DNA from: Rhyacichthys aspro
Lineage: Eukaryota > Chordata > Actinopteri > Gobiiformes > Rhyacichthyidae
Direction: 5' to 3'
Assembly (NCBI GenBank): GCA_036850595.1
Contig: CM072148.1
Location: forward strand, 25,232,930-25,296,929
Length of the DNA stretch: 64,000 nucleotides
Position numbers and translations under genes: made by a program. A model generated the notes under the pieces. It searched no databases and was not told the DNA's origin. It saw only the letters and a program-made list of their open reading frames with translations. The stretch's first letter is position 1, and each line of letters begins with the position of its first letter. Positions 21,119 through 33,090 of the stretch are shown one piece after another.

Positions 21119-22110
21119 TGTCACAAGTCCATGGTAGTTACTCTAGATTGGAAATGTTCTTGATATTAGGGAGTGACACACACAGAGTTAATGAATGTAA
21201 TATAGGCCCAATTACCATATCAGATCACGCTCCTTTCTCGCTCAAGCTAAATATTGGATCGAATAATCAATTTAAATACTGGAGACTTAATGTGTGTTTG
21301 TTAAATGATGAGAAAATCAGACAGGACCTCCAAAGAGCTAAATTGAGTTAAACAATAATGATACAGTGTCTCCCTCAACATTGTGGGAGGGAAGTAAAGC
21401 TGTAATGAGAGGCAATATTATTGCCATCTCTTCTCAATTGAAGAAACAAAGGCTTGCGACACAAAATGAGCTGGAGAAGAAAATTAAAGATTGGAATTAC
21501 TATTTCAACAATCTCAGGACAAGGAAACATTAGACTCACTGAAAGAGACCAGACAAAAATTAGACGACTTACTAACCTATAAAGCAGAAGGAGCATTGCG
21601 ATTTTTGAGTATGGTAATAGAGCAAGCCGTCTACTGGCTTTTCAGTTGCGTAAAGCTCAGTCTAACAGAGTTGTAGGCAAAATTAACCAAATCCTTACAC
21701 AACCAAAAGAAATTACTAAGGCATTTGCTAATTACTATCAAAAACTGTACGAGGAAGAAAAATTCCCAGGAAAAAAGGAGGATGAGGCTGAGATTATGGG
21801 ACACCCTATAAAACAAGACGAAATTAGGAGGAGCATTCTCAAACTTAAAAATGGTAAAACCCCAGGTGTTGACGGGTTATCAGGGGAATACTTTTCTGAA
21901 TGATTTATCAACTGTTTTATGTAAAGTCTATAATTATGCATTGACAAAGGGAGACCCCCCAGGGTCATGGTCAGAAGCAGTAATCAGTGTGATCCCCAAA
22001 GAAAATAAGGACCCAACCCTTTGTACCTCTTACCGCCCAATTAGCCTTCTGTGTGTAGATATGACAATTTAGACCTCAATCCTTGCAAATAGAATTCAGA
22101 AGATGATAAA
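21119..22110 (+). pseudogene. L1 ORF2: endonuclease end and linker, frame-disrupted
   Basis: 21119-21351 carries the endonuclease end: SYSRLEMFLILGSDTH, then CNIGPITISDHAPFSLKL with the SDHAP motif that ends APE-type LINE endonucleases. 21360-21680 is the linker in several frames. 21646-21903 (QSNRVVGKINQILTQPKE..., KNGKTPGVDGLSGEYF) and 21851-22072 (GDPPGSWSEAVISVIPKE, CTSYRPISLL) are the first RT motifs in two frames. Several frameshifts make it non-coding. Confidence 0.85.
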
Positions 22111-22116
22111 TAAATC

Positions 22117-23523
22117 TTGTTAAACCTGATCAAACTATTTAAATTTACTGCCAATAGACAAGGATGTGATAATGTTAGAAGAGCCTTAAATTTACAAATA
22201 ATAGCAATGAAAAAGAACATGCTTCTCGGCCTAGATGCCAAGAAGGCATTTGACCAGGTGGACTGGTTATTTCTAGAGCAGTCACTTAGATATATGGGTT
22301 TTAAAGATGTGTTTGTTGATTGGATAAAAATATTTTATAGAAGTCCAAAATCCAGAGTCAGAGCGAACGGCCATTGCTCAGATTTTTTTCCCCTAGGACG
22401 TGGTACACGTCAAGGAGATGCTTTGTCACATTGTCTATTTGCTCTTAGTATTGAGCCATTGGCAGAGCTAATAAGAGCAAATCCCCTTATACAAGGGATA
22501 GCAGATGACTCAAATATTCAACATAAGCTAGCATTCTTTGCTGATGATATTCTATTTTTTTTGGAAAACCCGGTCACCTCTATACCTGCTTTCCTAAGAT
22601 GCCTTGATGACTATAGTTATGTCTCGGGATATAAGGTTAATACCAGCAAGTCAGAAGCAATGATGATTGTGGGGGACTGGCCCTCTGAATTAGACAATTT
22701 AGTTTCTTTTAAAAGAGCTACGCATGGATTTAGATACCTAGGCATTAACATTACTCCAAAAACTACACAACTCTTTGCCTCTAATTACGGAAAATTACTG
22801 AAGGAAATCAAAAATGATTTGGAAAGGTGGGATGTACTCCCTTTGTCTCTCTTCGGTAGAGTAGAATCAGTGAGAATGAATATACTACCAAGATTATTAT
22901 TTTTATTTCAATCTCTTCCAATCCTAGTGCCACAATCCACATTCAAAACACTAGAAAAGCTTGTGTCAAAGTTTATTTGGCAAAACCGAAGACCAAGGGT
23001 ACATTTAAAAATATTAATGACCAATAAAAAACAGGGAGGTCTCGGATTACCTAATTTAAAGCTGTATTACTGGGCGACACAACTGCACATTATATCAGCG
23101 TGGGTTACTAATAACACGGAAATCCAGTGGGTCTCTATTGAACAGAACTCACTCCCTGGGTTGTCGTTGAGTTCCCTACCATTTTTGAGCCATATTTCTT
23201 CAAAAAAGTTAAAAATGAACAACTCTTGGATTCTGCAAATCCTTAGGACCTGGACACTAATTCAAAAACAACTTAAAGGTGTTACAGGGCTATCACAAAC
23301 CATGCCTATTGTAGGTAACATTGAATTTTTGCTATCTATATCAGATAATGTCTTTAGAAGGTGGGCAGATAATGGTTTGATTGTACTGGAACATTTGTTC
23401 TCTGGGTCGACATTTAAATCATTTTCCCAATTACAAGAACAATTTTCTTTACCTCCGGGCAATTTATACAGGTACCTACAGATTAGAAACAAAAACAAAA
23501 CATGTAGAATGGGACATTGTTAA
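22117..23523 (+). pseudogene. L1 ORF2: reverse transcriptase core
   Basis: A 468-codon open stretch with RT motifs LLGLDAKKAFDQVDWLFL (catalytic Asp), LGRGTRQGDALSHCLFAL and LAFFADDILFFLENP, in which FADD replaces the usual Y-x-DD, then the thumb and RYLGINITP. It continues GGLGLPNLKLYYWATQL, typical of L1-clade fish elements. The L1 assignment rests on this motif set and the C-terminal region that follows. Confidence 0.92.
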
Positions 23524-24010
23524 GAAGGAACCTACGGACATAGAAATGTATTTTGTAAGTTTGTTTGAAAGGCAGACATCAATGAAGAAATTAATCTCTG
23601 TAATGTATAGAAAATTGTTGGAAAATATATCAGATAATACATTACATATTAAACAGCAGTGGGAACTGGGGATGAATGTAATATTGACAGATGAATCATG
23701 GGAAAAAGTGTGTTCTGAATGCCATAAAGGGGTTGGAGGCCAGCTCTGGAAAGAGTTTGACTGGAAAATGAAAACTAGATTTTTTATAACCCCATTAAAA
23801 ACCTTTATTTCTAGGAGTACAGTTACGGACAAATGTTGGAGGAATTGTGGCTTGACTGGTGACTACACCCATGTTTTTTGGGATTGCCCAAAGATAAAGA
23901 CATTTTGGGAGAGCATTAAACAGAAAATGGAGGACATCTTAAGAACAGATCTTCCCATGGACCCTCTTTTATTCCTGCTGGATATATATCCCATGGATTT
24001 ACTCACTTAA
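23524..24010 (+). pseudogene. L1 ORF2: C-terminal Cys-rich domain
   Basis: The overlapping frame 23381-24010 continues the ORF2 C-terminus: LWKEFDWKMKTRFFITPL and KCWRNCGLTGDYTHVFWDCP (C-x3-C...H-x4-C), the zinc-knuckle-like motif of L1 ORF2, then IKTFWESIKQKMEDIL. A frameshift separates it from the RT core. Decayed L1 C-terminal and 3' sequence continues to about 24220. Confidence 0.8.
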
Positions 24011-24260
24011 GGTCAATGCTACATATTGCACATTTTATTACTAGTTGCAAGAAAGACTGTTACCCTAAATTGGATTAAGCCCTGCCCACCTACTGTAGTT
24101 CAATGGATGCAAAAATTAAAGCATGTCTATATGATGGAGTGTCTGACTGCCCAATTACAAATGAAAATTGATTTTTTTTTTTCAGAAAAATTGTCACAAT
24201 TGTCGATTCTTTTTGAGTAGTTCTTGTATTTTTTTATTTTTTGGGGAACACCCAAAACCC

Positions 24261-24731
24261 ACCCAAACAACACAAAATCACAATAAGGCCAAACTGTTCC
24301 CCAACAAAATAGATGGACACAACTGACACATTGAATGAAAGAGTCTATGACTCAATTGTCCGCATTAGGGTTGAGAAGAGTGTGCAAGTGCAATTGTCCA
24401 TAACTGGGGGGGGAGATGGTGGGGGAACAGGGCGTAGGCTACGGACAGCCTCCTACCAGACCAGTAGGATTCGGATGTTGCAAGATTCTTCTGGCTCCCA
24501 GCCGTATTTCAGTAGCTCGCCATCTTAACCCAAAAAGGGTCACCTGGCCTGCATTGAAACAAACAGGACCAATGAGAATTCATAAATATGCTAATCAAGC
24601 TAGCCTATCAATAGCTTATAGCCATTAATTTTCCTTGTTCATGTGTACACAATAAAATAAAAGCATAATCAAATAATACCAAATAAATACATACATGGTA
24701 AGTACTCTTCTAAATATGCAGTATTTGTACA
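24261..24731. other. No gene seen
   Basis: About 470 bp between the L1 end and the MITE fragment. Short open frames only, with no recognised domain; a G-rich patch lies at 24408-24435. Confidence 0.5.
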
Positions 24732-25231
24732 TTAAAAGGTCCCATATTATGCTAAATCGACTTTTCTGAGCTTTTAACCATGTTATAACGTTGTTTCTAC
24801 CTCAAACACATACCCAAAGTTGTGTTTTGTTTCATTCGCGCATGTCTAAGTAATTTATTTAGTTTGAGCTACAGTCCTTTCAACGAGCTGTTTCACGCAA
24901 TGACGTCAATATGTGAAGTAAACCACTCCTCTCCAGGAAGTGCTCCTCCACACTCCTCCAGCCCCTCTCTCCTGCACTGTCAACAAGTGCTGTGCTCTGC
25001 AGCTCAGACGCACAAAGAAGCATCGCTGCTACTGTGTTAGCTTACTTACCATCAGCAACATGTATTACTAACAAGTATTACTGCATAGCTCTACATATTG
25101 CTAGGCTACCTTATTGTAGTTCTTTCAATATACTGCACAACAGCTACCTGGGGAGTCTCCAGGCAGCATACATTCTCAACTTCAGTAGGCATTGTACGGC
25201 CATTTCCACATATGCACCTATAAACAGAAGC
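24732..25231 (+). mobile_element. piggyBac-type MITE, copy 2 (truncated)
   Basis: Starts at TTAA then AAGGTCCCATATTATGCT and follows copy 1 (12571 onward) through the AACAGAAGCAG block at 25222-25231, where the two diverge. The right inverted end is missing. Copy 2 has about 90 bp (around 25033-25120) that copy 1 lacks. Confidence 0.85.
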
Positions 25232-25556
25232 AGAGAGTGAGCACCATATAACCATGGAAAACACTACGGCTGTCGCCCGGCTACCCGCGCTGCTAATGCT
25301 AACTAGCTCGGGTGAGCGCCCGGATGGTACACTCAGAGCACACTCAGGCAGGAATGATCAGCCCCCGCTTGTGCACAGCAGGGAGGTAATGCTGTCCCTT
25401 CAAAATAGAGCAGCTCCAGAACCAGGCCTTTTGGATCGTGTACCAGCGGAGATTGTATGCTGACAGAAGGCCCGAAGGCGGCCGCGGAAGCGGGGGAGAA
25501 GAGGAGGCATTCACTACCGACTCCGGTGAAGGTACAACAGACCACTGCTACCATCC

Positions 25557-26740
25557 ATGCTGTTCAGCAATGCTCACTCCCTGAGGAACAAGCTTGATGA
25601 ACTGCACATCAACACTCAAGCCTGTCATGAGTACCGGGAGTCCTGTCTCATGATCTACACAGAGACATGGTTTCAAGGAGATTACCCGGATGAACTGACT
25701 CAGGTACAGGGCTTCACAACGGTTCGTAGGGACCGGAGTTTGGACTCTGGGAAGATCAAGGGTGGATGAGTTAATGAATCTTGGTGCACGGATTACTCTG
25801 TTAAATCTACACTCTGCACACCGGATTTGGAGCTTTTATGTTTAAGTTTGCGGCCTTTTTATTTACCCAGAGAATTTGGTAATGTTTTAATTTGTGTTGT
25901 ATATGTCCCCCCAAGTGGGAATGCAGCTAAAGCAGCCTCTTTAATAGCGGACTGTGTCCATCAACAGCTACAAAACAAACCTGATGCACCACTGTTTGTT
26001 TTAAGAGATTTCAACTACTGTAGACTTGATTATGTTGTCCCTGGATTTTATCAGTATGTTACGGTACACGGAAGAATAATATATTGGACAAATGTTATCG
26101 AAATATTGTTGATGGTTATGCTGCTAAAATCAAACCACCCTTAGCAAACTCAGTTCATAACACAGTTCTTTTAATTCCCACCTATAAAGCAGCTCTTAAG
26201 AGGAGCAAACCTGTGACCAGGACGGTCAGTGTGTGGCAAGACAGTGGAGTGGAGGAGCTAAGTGGATGCTTCCAGTCAACTGACTGGGATGTCTTCTATA
26301 AGGATAGCAGCATAGACATTGTAGCCGAAACCATTACTGGCTATGTACATTTTTGTGTGCAGCGTATAATTCCGCAAAAACAAATAAAAATTTATCCCAA
26401 TAATAAAGATTATATCACATCTGATATTAAAAGCTGCATTAAACGCAAAAAAGCAGCTTTTTGGATTAATAACACAGTGGAGCTGAAATAAATTCAAAAG
26501 GAACTCAGGGGTAAAATAAGACATGCGAAAGAACAAAACAGTCAAAGGGTAAGGGAAGCTTTTTCTACAAAAAACTCTAAGAAGCTGTGGGATGCTGTTA
26601 AAGAAATTACTAACTTAAATATAACTAAACCTAATAAGAGCTCTGTGCATGTCCTGAATGAGCGGGAGAAAGCAAATGATCTAAATTCTTTTTACAAACA
26701 CTTTGATTCCCAGGACTCTTCACATCTTACAGATCTTACC
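25557..26740 (+). pseudogene. Rex1-like endonuclease and linker, multiple frames
   Basis: 25557-25769 gives SNAHSLRNKLDELHINTQAC, MIYTETWFQGDYPDEL and RRDRSLDSGKIKGG (endonuclease start). 25827-26144 gives LSLRPFYLPREFGNVLICVV...PPSGNAAKAA and FVLRDFNYCRLD, where the usual G-D-F-N has become R-D-F-N. 26084-26491 gives SVHNTVLLIPTYKAALKRSK, and beyond the stop KKLWDAVKEITN. The pieces lie in three frames, so the protein is broken by at least four frameshifts or stops. Confidence 0.85.
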
Positions 26741-26759
26741 TGATGATGTGATTCAACCC

Positions 26760-27380
26760 ACAGCCAGCCTCTCATTCACTCATATGCTGTCACTAAAACT
26801 TTTAAAGGACTTAACACCAAGAAGGCGAGCGGGCCGGACGGGATTTCGGCTCTGCTCCTAAAAACATTTGCTGAGGAACTGACACCAGCTTGGAGCCCCC
26901 TTTTTCAACTCTCAGTGGATAGTGGGGTTATTCCATCTTCATGGAAAAGGGCAGTGATTATTCCAGTGCCAAAGAAACCGTGCCCAAAAGAAAATAATGA
27001 CTTTCGACCAGTCGCCCTTACATCTAAATGAAATGAAATCGCTTGAGCGAATAATGGTAGGGTTTCTAAAAAATGAAGTTCACCATCTCTTGGATCCATG
27101 CCAATTTGCGTATCGGGACGGGAGAGGCACGGATGATGCTCTTATCACAACATCGCATCTAATTTTAAAGCACTTGGAGAACGCTTCAGCATATGCAAAC
27201 ATAAACACAGGAGCCCCACAAGGCTGTGTAAGCTCACCTGTACTATTTACCCTGTACACAAATGATTGCAGGAGTAGACACTCAAGTAATTTTGTTCTCA
27301 AATTTTCAGATGATACAGTCATTCTTAGCCTAGTTACTTACGTAACTCAGTACGCAAAGGTGATATGTTCATGGGCTTGA
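26760..27380 (+). pseudogene. Rex1-like RT remnant with internal deletion
   Basis: LNTKKASGPDGISALLLKTF, WKRAVIIPVPKKPCP and DFRPVALTS (RT motifs 1-2), then 26997-27380 with LDPCQFAYRDGRGTDDALIT, NTGAPQGCVSSPVLFTLYTND and LKFSDDTVILSLV, which holds a DD pair. The segment with the first catalytic Asp, between KHLENASAYANI and NTGAPQG, is deleted. Confidence 0.85.
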
Positions 27381-27451
27381 GAGGTGCGGGAAAATACTAA
27401 GGGCAGATATAACCCCATGTTACACAGGACTACCAAACACATCACCAAAAA

Positions 27452-28210
27452 CTAGCTACCAAAAGAAAAGAGCTTTAATTTAATTGTTGATGACATCATT
27501 TGGAGAATAGAAGTTGAAGTCACGATGATGCATAGGAGAGACGAGATGAGGATATATGAGTTGTCCTCTCTTGATAAGCTTCTCATCAATCTCCTTAATG
27601 CAGTGACCTCCTCATATAGCCTCAGACAGGTCATCTTCCACATCATCTCCTGTGATTCAATATTTGTAGTCCATTTGATACTGATTTGGATACTAATAGT
27701 GTGGCACTGGTTCTGATTGAGAGGATCTGGAAGAGTTAGAACTACAAACAGAAGAAGCATCAATATTCTCATCAGGAGAAGTGTGAATGGGATCATGAAT
27801 AGGATCATTGTCATGCTCATAGAAGAAGTGATAGATTTGAGTACAAGTTTTCTTAGTATAGGCAAACAACAGCACAAGAAGAGACAGACTATAAGTAGAA
27901 ACACCAGAGTTGGACCACAAAGACCCAGAAACCATCCCAGAATAGAATTACCTGTAAAGAAATCTATAATTTTCTCAAAGAAAGGAGGAATATATGTACT
28001 CATTAGCTTTACATCTTGATTTGTTTTAGATATGACATATTGTACTTCCTTCAGATTCAGAATTGCTTCTGTCAGATTTTTGGTTCCTTCTTTTTGTGAA
28101 GGTAAATAGGTGCACCCATCTCCTACAATAGCACAAACACCACCCTGAGCAGCTGTAAGGGCGTCTAATGCTATATGATTATCAATTACAAATTTACGCC
28201 GGAGACTTAA
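27452..28210 (-). pseudogene. ERV-B env, transmembrane subunit
   Basis: On the minus strand 28210 to ~28004 reads IDNHIALDALTAAQGGVCAI and then VGDGCTYLPS, the TM ectodomain with CX6C followed by Thr instead of a second Cys. 27452-28003 starts MSTYIPPFFEKIIDFFTGNS and has a membrane segment (LGWFLGLCGPTLVFLLIVCLFLCCCL). The cytoplasmic tail appears to carry on in another frame (27693-27850). A gamma-like Env but clearly different from ERV-A, which has CX6CC. Confidence 0.8.
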
Positions 28211-28211
28211 T

Positions 28212-28250
28212 TATTAATTATTATTATTATTATTATTATTATTAATCCTA
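28212..28250. repeat. (ATT)n microsatellite inside env
   Basis: A dozen ATT/TTA units at the point where the ERV-B TM ectodomain changes frame. On the minus strand it adds a run of isoleucines. Confidence 0.95.
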
Positions 28251-30237
28251 TTAATGTTGCGTTAGTTAATTTAGCAAAGTCATGTCTTGTAAGTGCTATA
28301 AGATAATGATTATCGTATGGAAGTTGGTTATAAATGAAAAGAGATTTAAAGATTAATTGTGTACGTGAGAAAGGTTTAAACTCTTGAGGCAATGAATTAT
28401 ACATTTCATAGAGTGTTTGTGGATCGCCAACCTTAAGGGGAATGTATTCTGTTGATGGCTTCACTTCACGTTTGGATTTTGAAGATAGAGATGTCTCAGG
28501 AAGGTACTCTACAGGTAGGACTATATAAATTAGACCATTCAAAGCACAAGCACCACATAAACGATCAAAATGAGGAGGCAAGACTAAACAAATATTCTTT
28601 CCACAGCACCAATAGAAACTTGGAGTCTGCATTAAACCTTCTATCTCAAGTGTGCTGAAATCTCCCTTTGGAGATATTATATCAAAACATTGCTTTGCTT
28701 TAAGAAATTCTACTTCAACACTTGTCTTTTCTATCTGTATAACGTTGTCCTATACAGATATCAAATATAGCAGAAGCATTTAAAGTCGCTGACATCAAAA
28801 AGATGTTTTTGGTAGAAGCTAGGACAGCTAATTAGTGAAGGATAATGTTCTGGTGTACTAGAGATAGTAAGATATAATTTGAGTTGTTCTTTTCATGTCT
28901 CCTGACTGATTGTAATATTAGAATATATTGCATATTGGGTAAATTGTTGTTGTAACAACCCATCAACAACATATATATCAGTATTTGTACGTGCAATATG
29001 TACATTGTTAACTCTCATTGTAGGTCTAATCATTGTCTTCAAATATGGATGTGTCTGAATAACATATTGATAGGCTAATATACATAAAGTAGGGAGACCT
29101 TGAGGTCCTTTGAGGGGTGTAGCAACATATGGAAACACAATTTCAGTTGATTTTGGGACTAAAGAACAAGCATATCCATTGTCTTTTACCATAGATTAGA
29201 GGAGAAAGGATGCTTTCCCCTATGTCTAGATCTATATCTATTTCATTAGAGTGATAAATCACATCAGCATCAATTTCTGTAAATGTTGATGAAATGTCAG
29301 CTGTTGATGAATGTCAAGGCCAAATTGTACTATCATTTGAAGGTTGATTATTCATGTGTGTAACATTGGTGCCCTTCTTTGAAACCCAATATGGCGTGCA
29401 GGCCCCTTGCCAGTCAATAGGGATAAAAGTATGCAAAAACTCACCACATATCCATATCATACGATCAATGGCTGGGAATGGAAAAAGTATTAACTATAAA
29501 AAAATGAATTGGACAATTACGTGTAAACCCTAAAGTTCTTCGAATAGCTCCTCGGCTAATTGGTCTTATACATACTAAAGGAGATTGTTTTGGGACTGCT
29601 TTAAGGACAAGAGGTTGAAATTCTGCATAAGTAGCATGATCTAATTGAACAAAGAAATTAGGTGTAATTGATTTCCATAATGCATTACAAAACTCAACTG
29701 ATGGGAGTTCCTTTGCATCATATAAGGTAATGACAAAAGGAAGGAAGGTTCTAAGTTGATAAACGTCACATTATGAATGTAGAATGGTTTGGTCGCATTC
29801 ACTGTTAAAGGATAGTACAAACATTGGAAATCTAAATGGTTTACTGGGACATGGTCCAATGTGCTGATGTTTCTCGTATGGTCATCTGTCTCATCACTGC
29901 TGCATCTCATTCGCTTGGCATGCATCTTAGTCACCATCACGCAGTCATCCTGAGAAGAAGGACATAAGAGCACTTGTGATCTTTCCAGTTGTTCTTTATA
30001 GGTAGCAGCATGATTAGTATTAGTCTCATCCTCATTAGATGTGTCAAGAGAGGTATCTCTACCATTAAAAAATGCACTCAGGATAATCAGGAAACCTATA
30101 CTACAGCTCACCAATAAAGGCATCATGTGATAATGAACAACATGAGGTTTAAGATGTGATGTCAGATTGTTGCTCAAGTTGTTCCAGTTGAATCTGCTCC
30201 CCCTGGTGCGGCCTTCACTCTGCTGGCATGGATCCAT
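28251..30237 (-). pseudogene. ERV-B env, surface subunit and leader
   Basis: Minus strand. 29641-30237 begins MDPCQQSEGRTRGSRFNWNN and has a hydrophobic segment (MMPLLVSCSIGFLIILSAFF) usable as a long leader or signal anchor, then Cys and N-x-S/T sites. 28893-29192 and 28207-28632 are middle and end of SU: CCGKNICLVLPP, NGLIYIVLP and the basic cleavage motif SKSKREV just before the TM subunit. The stretches 28633-28892 and 29193-29640 are coding relics in shifted frames. Confidence 0.78.
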
Positions 30238-30406
30238 ACTAGATGACCTTCCACCTTGACTGCTGTCTGTGTCACCAAAAGGACCTTGGCTGGTGGACCG
30301 TAGCGAGGTTCACCTAGGCTTGGCTTGAGATTTCTCACCAATACATAGTCTCCTGGGCTGAAAGGATAGGGTTTTCTGATAGCACAGGACAGGAATCGAG
30401 TTTCTG
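30238..30406 (-). pseudogene. ERV-B integrase C-terminus / env overlap region
   Basis: About 170 bp between the env start and the open part of integrase. The minus strand shows short coding-like pieces, including KPYPFSPGDYVLVRNLKPSLG, of the kind found at the C-terminus of gamma-type integrases (a G-D-x-V-x-V/I core). Confidence 0.5.
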
Positions 30407-31430
30407 TTAGACATACTTTGAAACAAAAGTAAATAGATTGTGTACATATTTTTGTTGTAATTCTTGTAATTGGGTGAGATCTACTGCCGGTTTTGGATCC
30501 ATGACTGCTGCCAGCTGAAAAGGACGACCCATTAATATTTCATGTGGGGACAATCCAGTAACCTTGCATGGCATAGCTCGTATAGCTAATAAGGTTAGTG
30601 GCACTGCATCCAACCAAGTCATTTGTCTGGGCATATGTATCTTCAACAATTTGTTTTTGATTGTCCTATTTAACCTTTCCACATTTCCTGAAGATTGTGG
30701 ATGGTAAGGAATATGGAATTTCCATTGAATTCCCAAAGCCGTGGCCAACAATTTTGTCACTCGTGATGTAAATGGTATGCCATTGTCAGAGTCAATGGAA
30801 ACAGGAATTCCAAACCTCGGAATAATATGTTCCAATAAACATTTGACCACTGTTTGAGCATTTTCTCGTCATGTTGGAAACGCTTCTGGCCATCTAGAAA
30901 AGCGATAAACTATCACCAAAAGATAAGAATAGCATCTCATTCTGGGCACGTGAGTAAAATCAATTTGCAACTGTTGGAATGGCCCTTCAGGACATGGCAA
31001 ATGTTCATGTTTGATTGGTTTTGTTGCAGGATTACTTCTTGCGCATACCAAACACTGCTGAATATACCATTTGACGAGTTTTTCTAATCCTATGGTGAAA
31101 AACTATTTGGCAATGAAGGTGGTTATAGCCTGATAATTAGCAGGAGTAATCCCATGTACATAAGCTATGAGTGGGTCATATGCTGATTTAGGTTAACACG
31201 TTGATTACTGTCTTTCCAAATACCATCTGTGTTTTGTTGACAACCCTTTTTTGTCCATACTTCCTTATCAGAATCAGATGTCTGCATCTGTAAAAAAAAC
31301 AAATCATCAATCGAAAAAGGAGGTTCTGTCTTTTGAGTTGTTGGCAACATGAGATTTAACCATGGTGGATAGGAGGACTGAAGAGCTGCTTCTTTAGCAC
31401 ATTTATCTGCTAAATTATTACTAAAGGTGC
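30407..31430 (-). pseudogene. ERV-B integrase
   Basis: Minus strand, in pieces. 31165-31430 has NNLADKCAKEAALQSS (end of RNase H) and the GCQQNTDGIWKDSNQRV region. 30869-31140 has the zinc-binding pair (HGIT... and CLVCARSNP), then QQLQIDFTHVPR with the first catalytic Asp, and RFSRWPEAFPT. 30407-30850 has SIDSDNGIPFTSRV (second Asp), HIPYHPQSSGNVERLNRTIK (Glu) and TGLSPHEILMGRPF. This is the D,D-35-E core of a gamma/epsilon-type retroviral integrase. Frame breaks lie near 30860 and 31090-31165. Confidence 0.88.
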
Positions 31431-31431
31431 G

Positions 31432-32370
31432 CCGATCGATCGGTCACCGATCATGATCGGCCGGTCACGGCTATAAATAGTGTGATCGGTACTCGGCAAA
31501 ATGGCCGATCAGAAAAACCGATCATGCGCATGCGTAGAACAAGTGAGGTTTGTCCTTAACGTTTATCCATAGAAACTGGAAAACCTTTTCTAAATAAAGG
31601 AGAAATATGTATTTACTCTTATTTAAGTCCTGCAACGTTGAGAGCTACCTGTGGATTGGCAGAGATTCTTTAATGGGTTATACCTATGTTTGTTTTGGGG
31701 AAACCTGGCTGTTACTTGAAAAAATACCTTAGGTAAATTACAAAATTATTAAATAAAAGAACAGTTAAACAGTTTAACCCCTAATCGATCCTGCCAAAAA
31801 ACGCCAGAGGTGTCAATCAAACGCTCAGAGTGGTTCGAGTTCCAAAACATGCGCGCGGCACTTAGGAGCGATAAAATAAAGGAATACTCCAATCAAAATG
31901 ACGAAACTGCACTCTTCGGGGTTTTGTGGGTGCAATAACATGTGTTAGGTAGATATTTTTACTGTATTTGATTCTCTGAACACTTGCTAACAGAACAGGA
32001 CCGTGTTTGTTGGATTGTTTTGTATGTTTGAGCCGCAGAAAGACTTCAGAGGTGAGAAGCGCCAGTAAGTTTCGGTTTCGATTTGTTTGTTTGTTTTTGA
32101 AAGAAGCTTTAAGTGTTCGTAATGTTGATGCTGTCTAGAAAAGGTTTACATCACTAAAAAGATAAGAATCTAATCTAAGAATCTTTCCAACGATGTGCTG
32201 CATGTGTACCGAGAGGTTGTCTAAAACCGAGAAATGAATAAGTGACGATGGCCGCTGGAATGGTAACGGGTTAATTCAGTGGTTCATTTTTGTTTATAGC
32301 ATTCTTAATTTAGCCCTTAAATACACATTTAATGTGATCGGTATCGGCTGTGATCGGTATCGGTGTGATA
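31432..32370. mobile_element. hAT-like MITE inserted in ERV-B RNase H (right end incomplete)
   Basis: Begins TAAAGGTGCGCCGATCGATCGG and is rich in CGATC/GATCGG motifs at both ends (31440-31540 and 32330-32370); the middle is AT-rich and non-coding. It splits the RNase H frame: KTIQHA lies to the right and GNNLAD-like sequence to the left. The right end stops before the expected inverted copy of the left terminus. I see no clear target duplication. Confidence 0.7.
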
Positions 32371-33090
32371 TATGCATGCTGGATTGTTTTTCCTGCTGCT
32401 GTAATAAATCCCCGGTTTTCCCAGATTTTACCAAAATCATGAGCTACTGAGAATACATATTTAGAATCTATATGGTCCTGTGCTATCATACAGGCTCTGG
32501 TTAATACCACCAACTCTGCAGCTTGAGCAGAAGGAACTGGTATTTGATAAGCTTCAACACATTGATCATTACTATCTACAATGGCATAACCTGATAACGT
32601 GGTTTGATCATCTGGTCTCATTGTTGATCTATCACAATATAAAATCAAATCACTTGTCTCAAGGGGAGTTTGCTGTAAGTCCATCCTGACACTTGTAGAC
32701 TCATTAATTAAATCTATGCAATCTTGTGTAGTTTCAACGTCCCCCTCCTCCTGAACATTACCATGTAGCAATGCCTTCAAATGTAAGGCTGGATTTGCAT
32801 GTGAGTCAGTGAGTTGTTTCATTGCATGACCTAAAACAATTGTCTGGGCCTTTTCAACCATCATAGCAGCAGCTGCCACTGCTCGCAAACATGGTACCAT
32901 ACCCTGAACAATCAAAGGCAAAATTTTGGAATGATATGCAACTGCCCTCATGTCACCCCCATGGGCCTGTGCCAACACAACAGATGCAACCAACCCATCC
33001 TCTGCCACATATAAGTGGAACAGGATCTTGTAATCAGGAAGCCCGAAGGCCAGTGCATGGCACAACAGATATTTAATGTGCATGTTTCAT
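32371..33090 (-). pseudogene. ERV-B RNase H and connection domain
   Basis: The minus-strand frame starts near MHIKYLLCHALAFGLPDYKI and includes FHLYVAEDGLVASVVLAQ and MRAVAYHSKILPLIVQGMVP (connection), then DLILYCDRSTMRPDDQT...GYAIVD (RNase H first Asp region), SAQAAELVVLTRACMIA (Glu) and FVSAHDFG-type sequence near YVFSVAHDFGKIWENRGF. The first motif reads YCDRS where C-D-G-S is usual. The last part of the domain is separated by the MITE at 31432-32370. Confidence 0.85.

Larger units (their letters stand above)
19441..24260 (+). mobile_element. L1-type LINE, rearranged and interrupted
   Basis: Contains a 5' leader and an ORF1-like start, then endonuclease, RT and the C-terminal Cys-rich region of a fish L1 ORF2. 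The ORF1 body and the first part of the endonuclease are missing, and a retroposon (19909-21118) sits inside the endonuclease. Frameshifts and stops are scattered through 21350-22110. The 3' boundary is approximate, after a T-rich stretch at 24170-24245. Confidence 0.85.
25240..27380 (+). mobile_element. Rex1/Babar-type LINE, degraded
   Basis: Carries a 5' leader-like region from ~25250, an APE-type endonuclease and an RT with large deletions. The 3' part is lost against ERV-B. Rex1 is inferred from the endonuclease style and the RT motif TGAPQGCVSSPVLFTLYTND. Confidence 0.82.

Noticed and set aside
31432..32370. A CRISPR-like or regulatory array suggested by repeated CGATC/GATCGG motifs
   Set aside because: The motifs are irregularly spaced and confined to the ends of an insertion, the usual subterminal motif pattern of hAT-like MITEs; the organism is a vertebrate.
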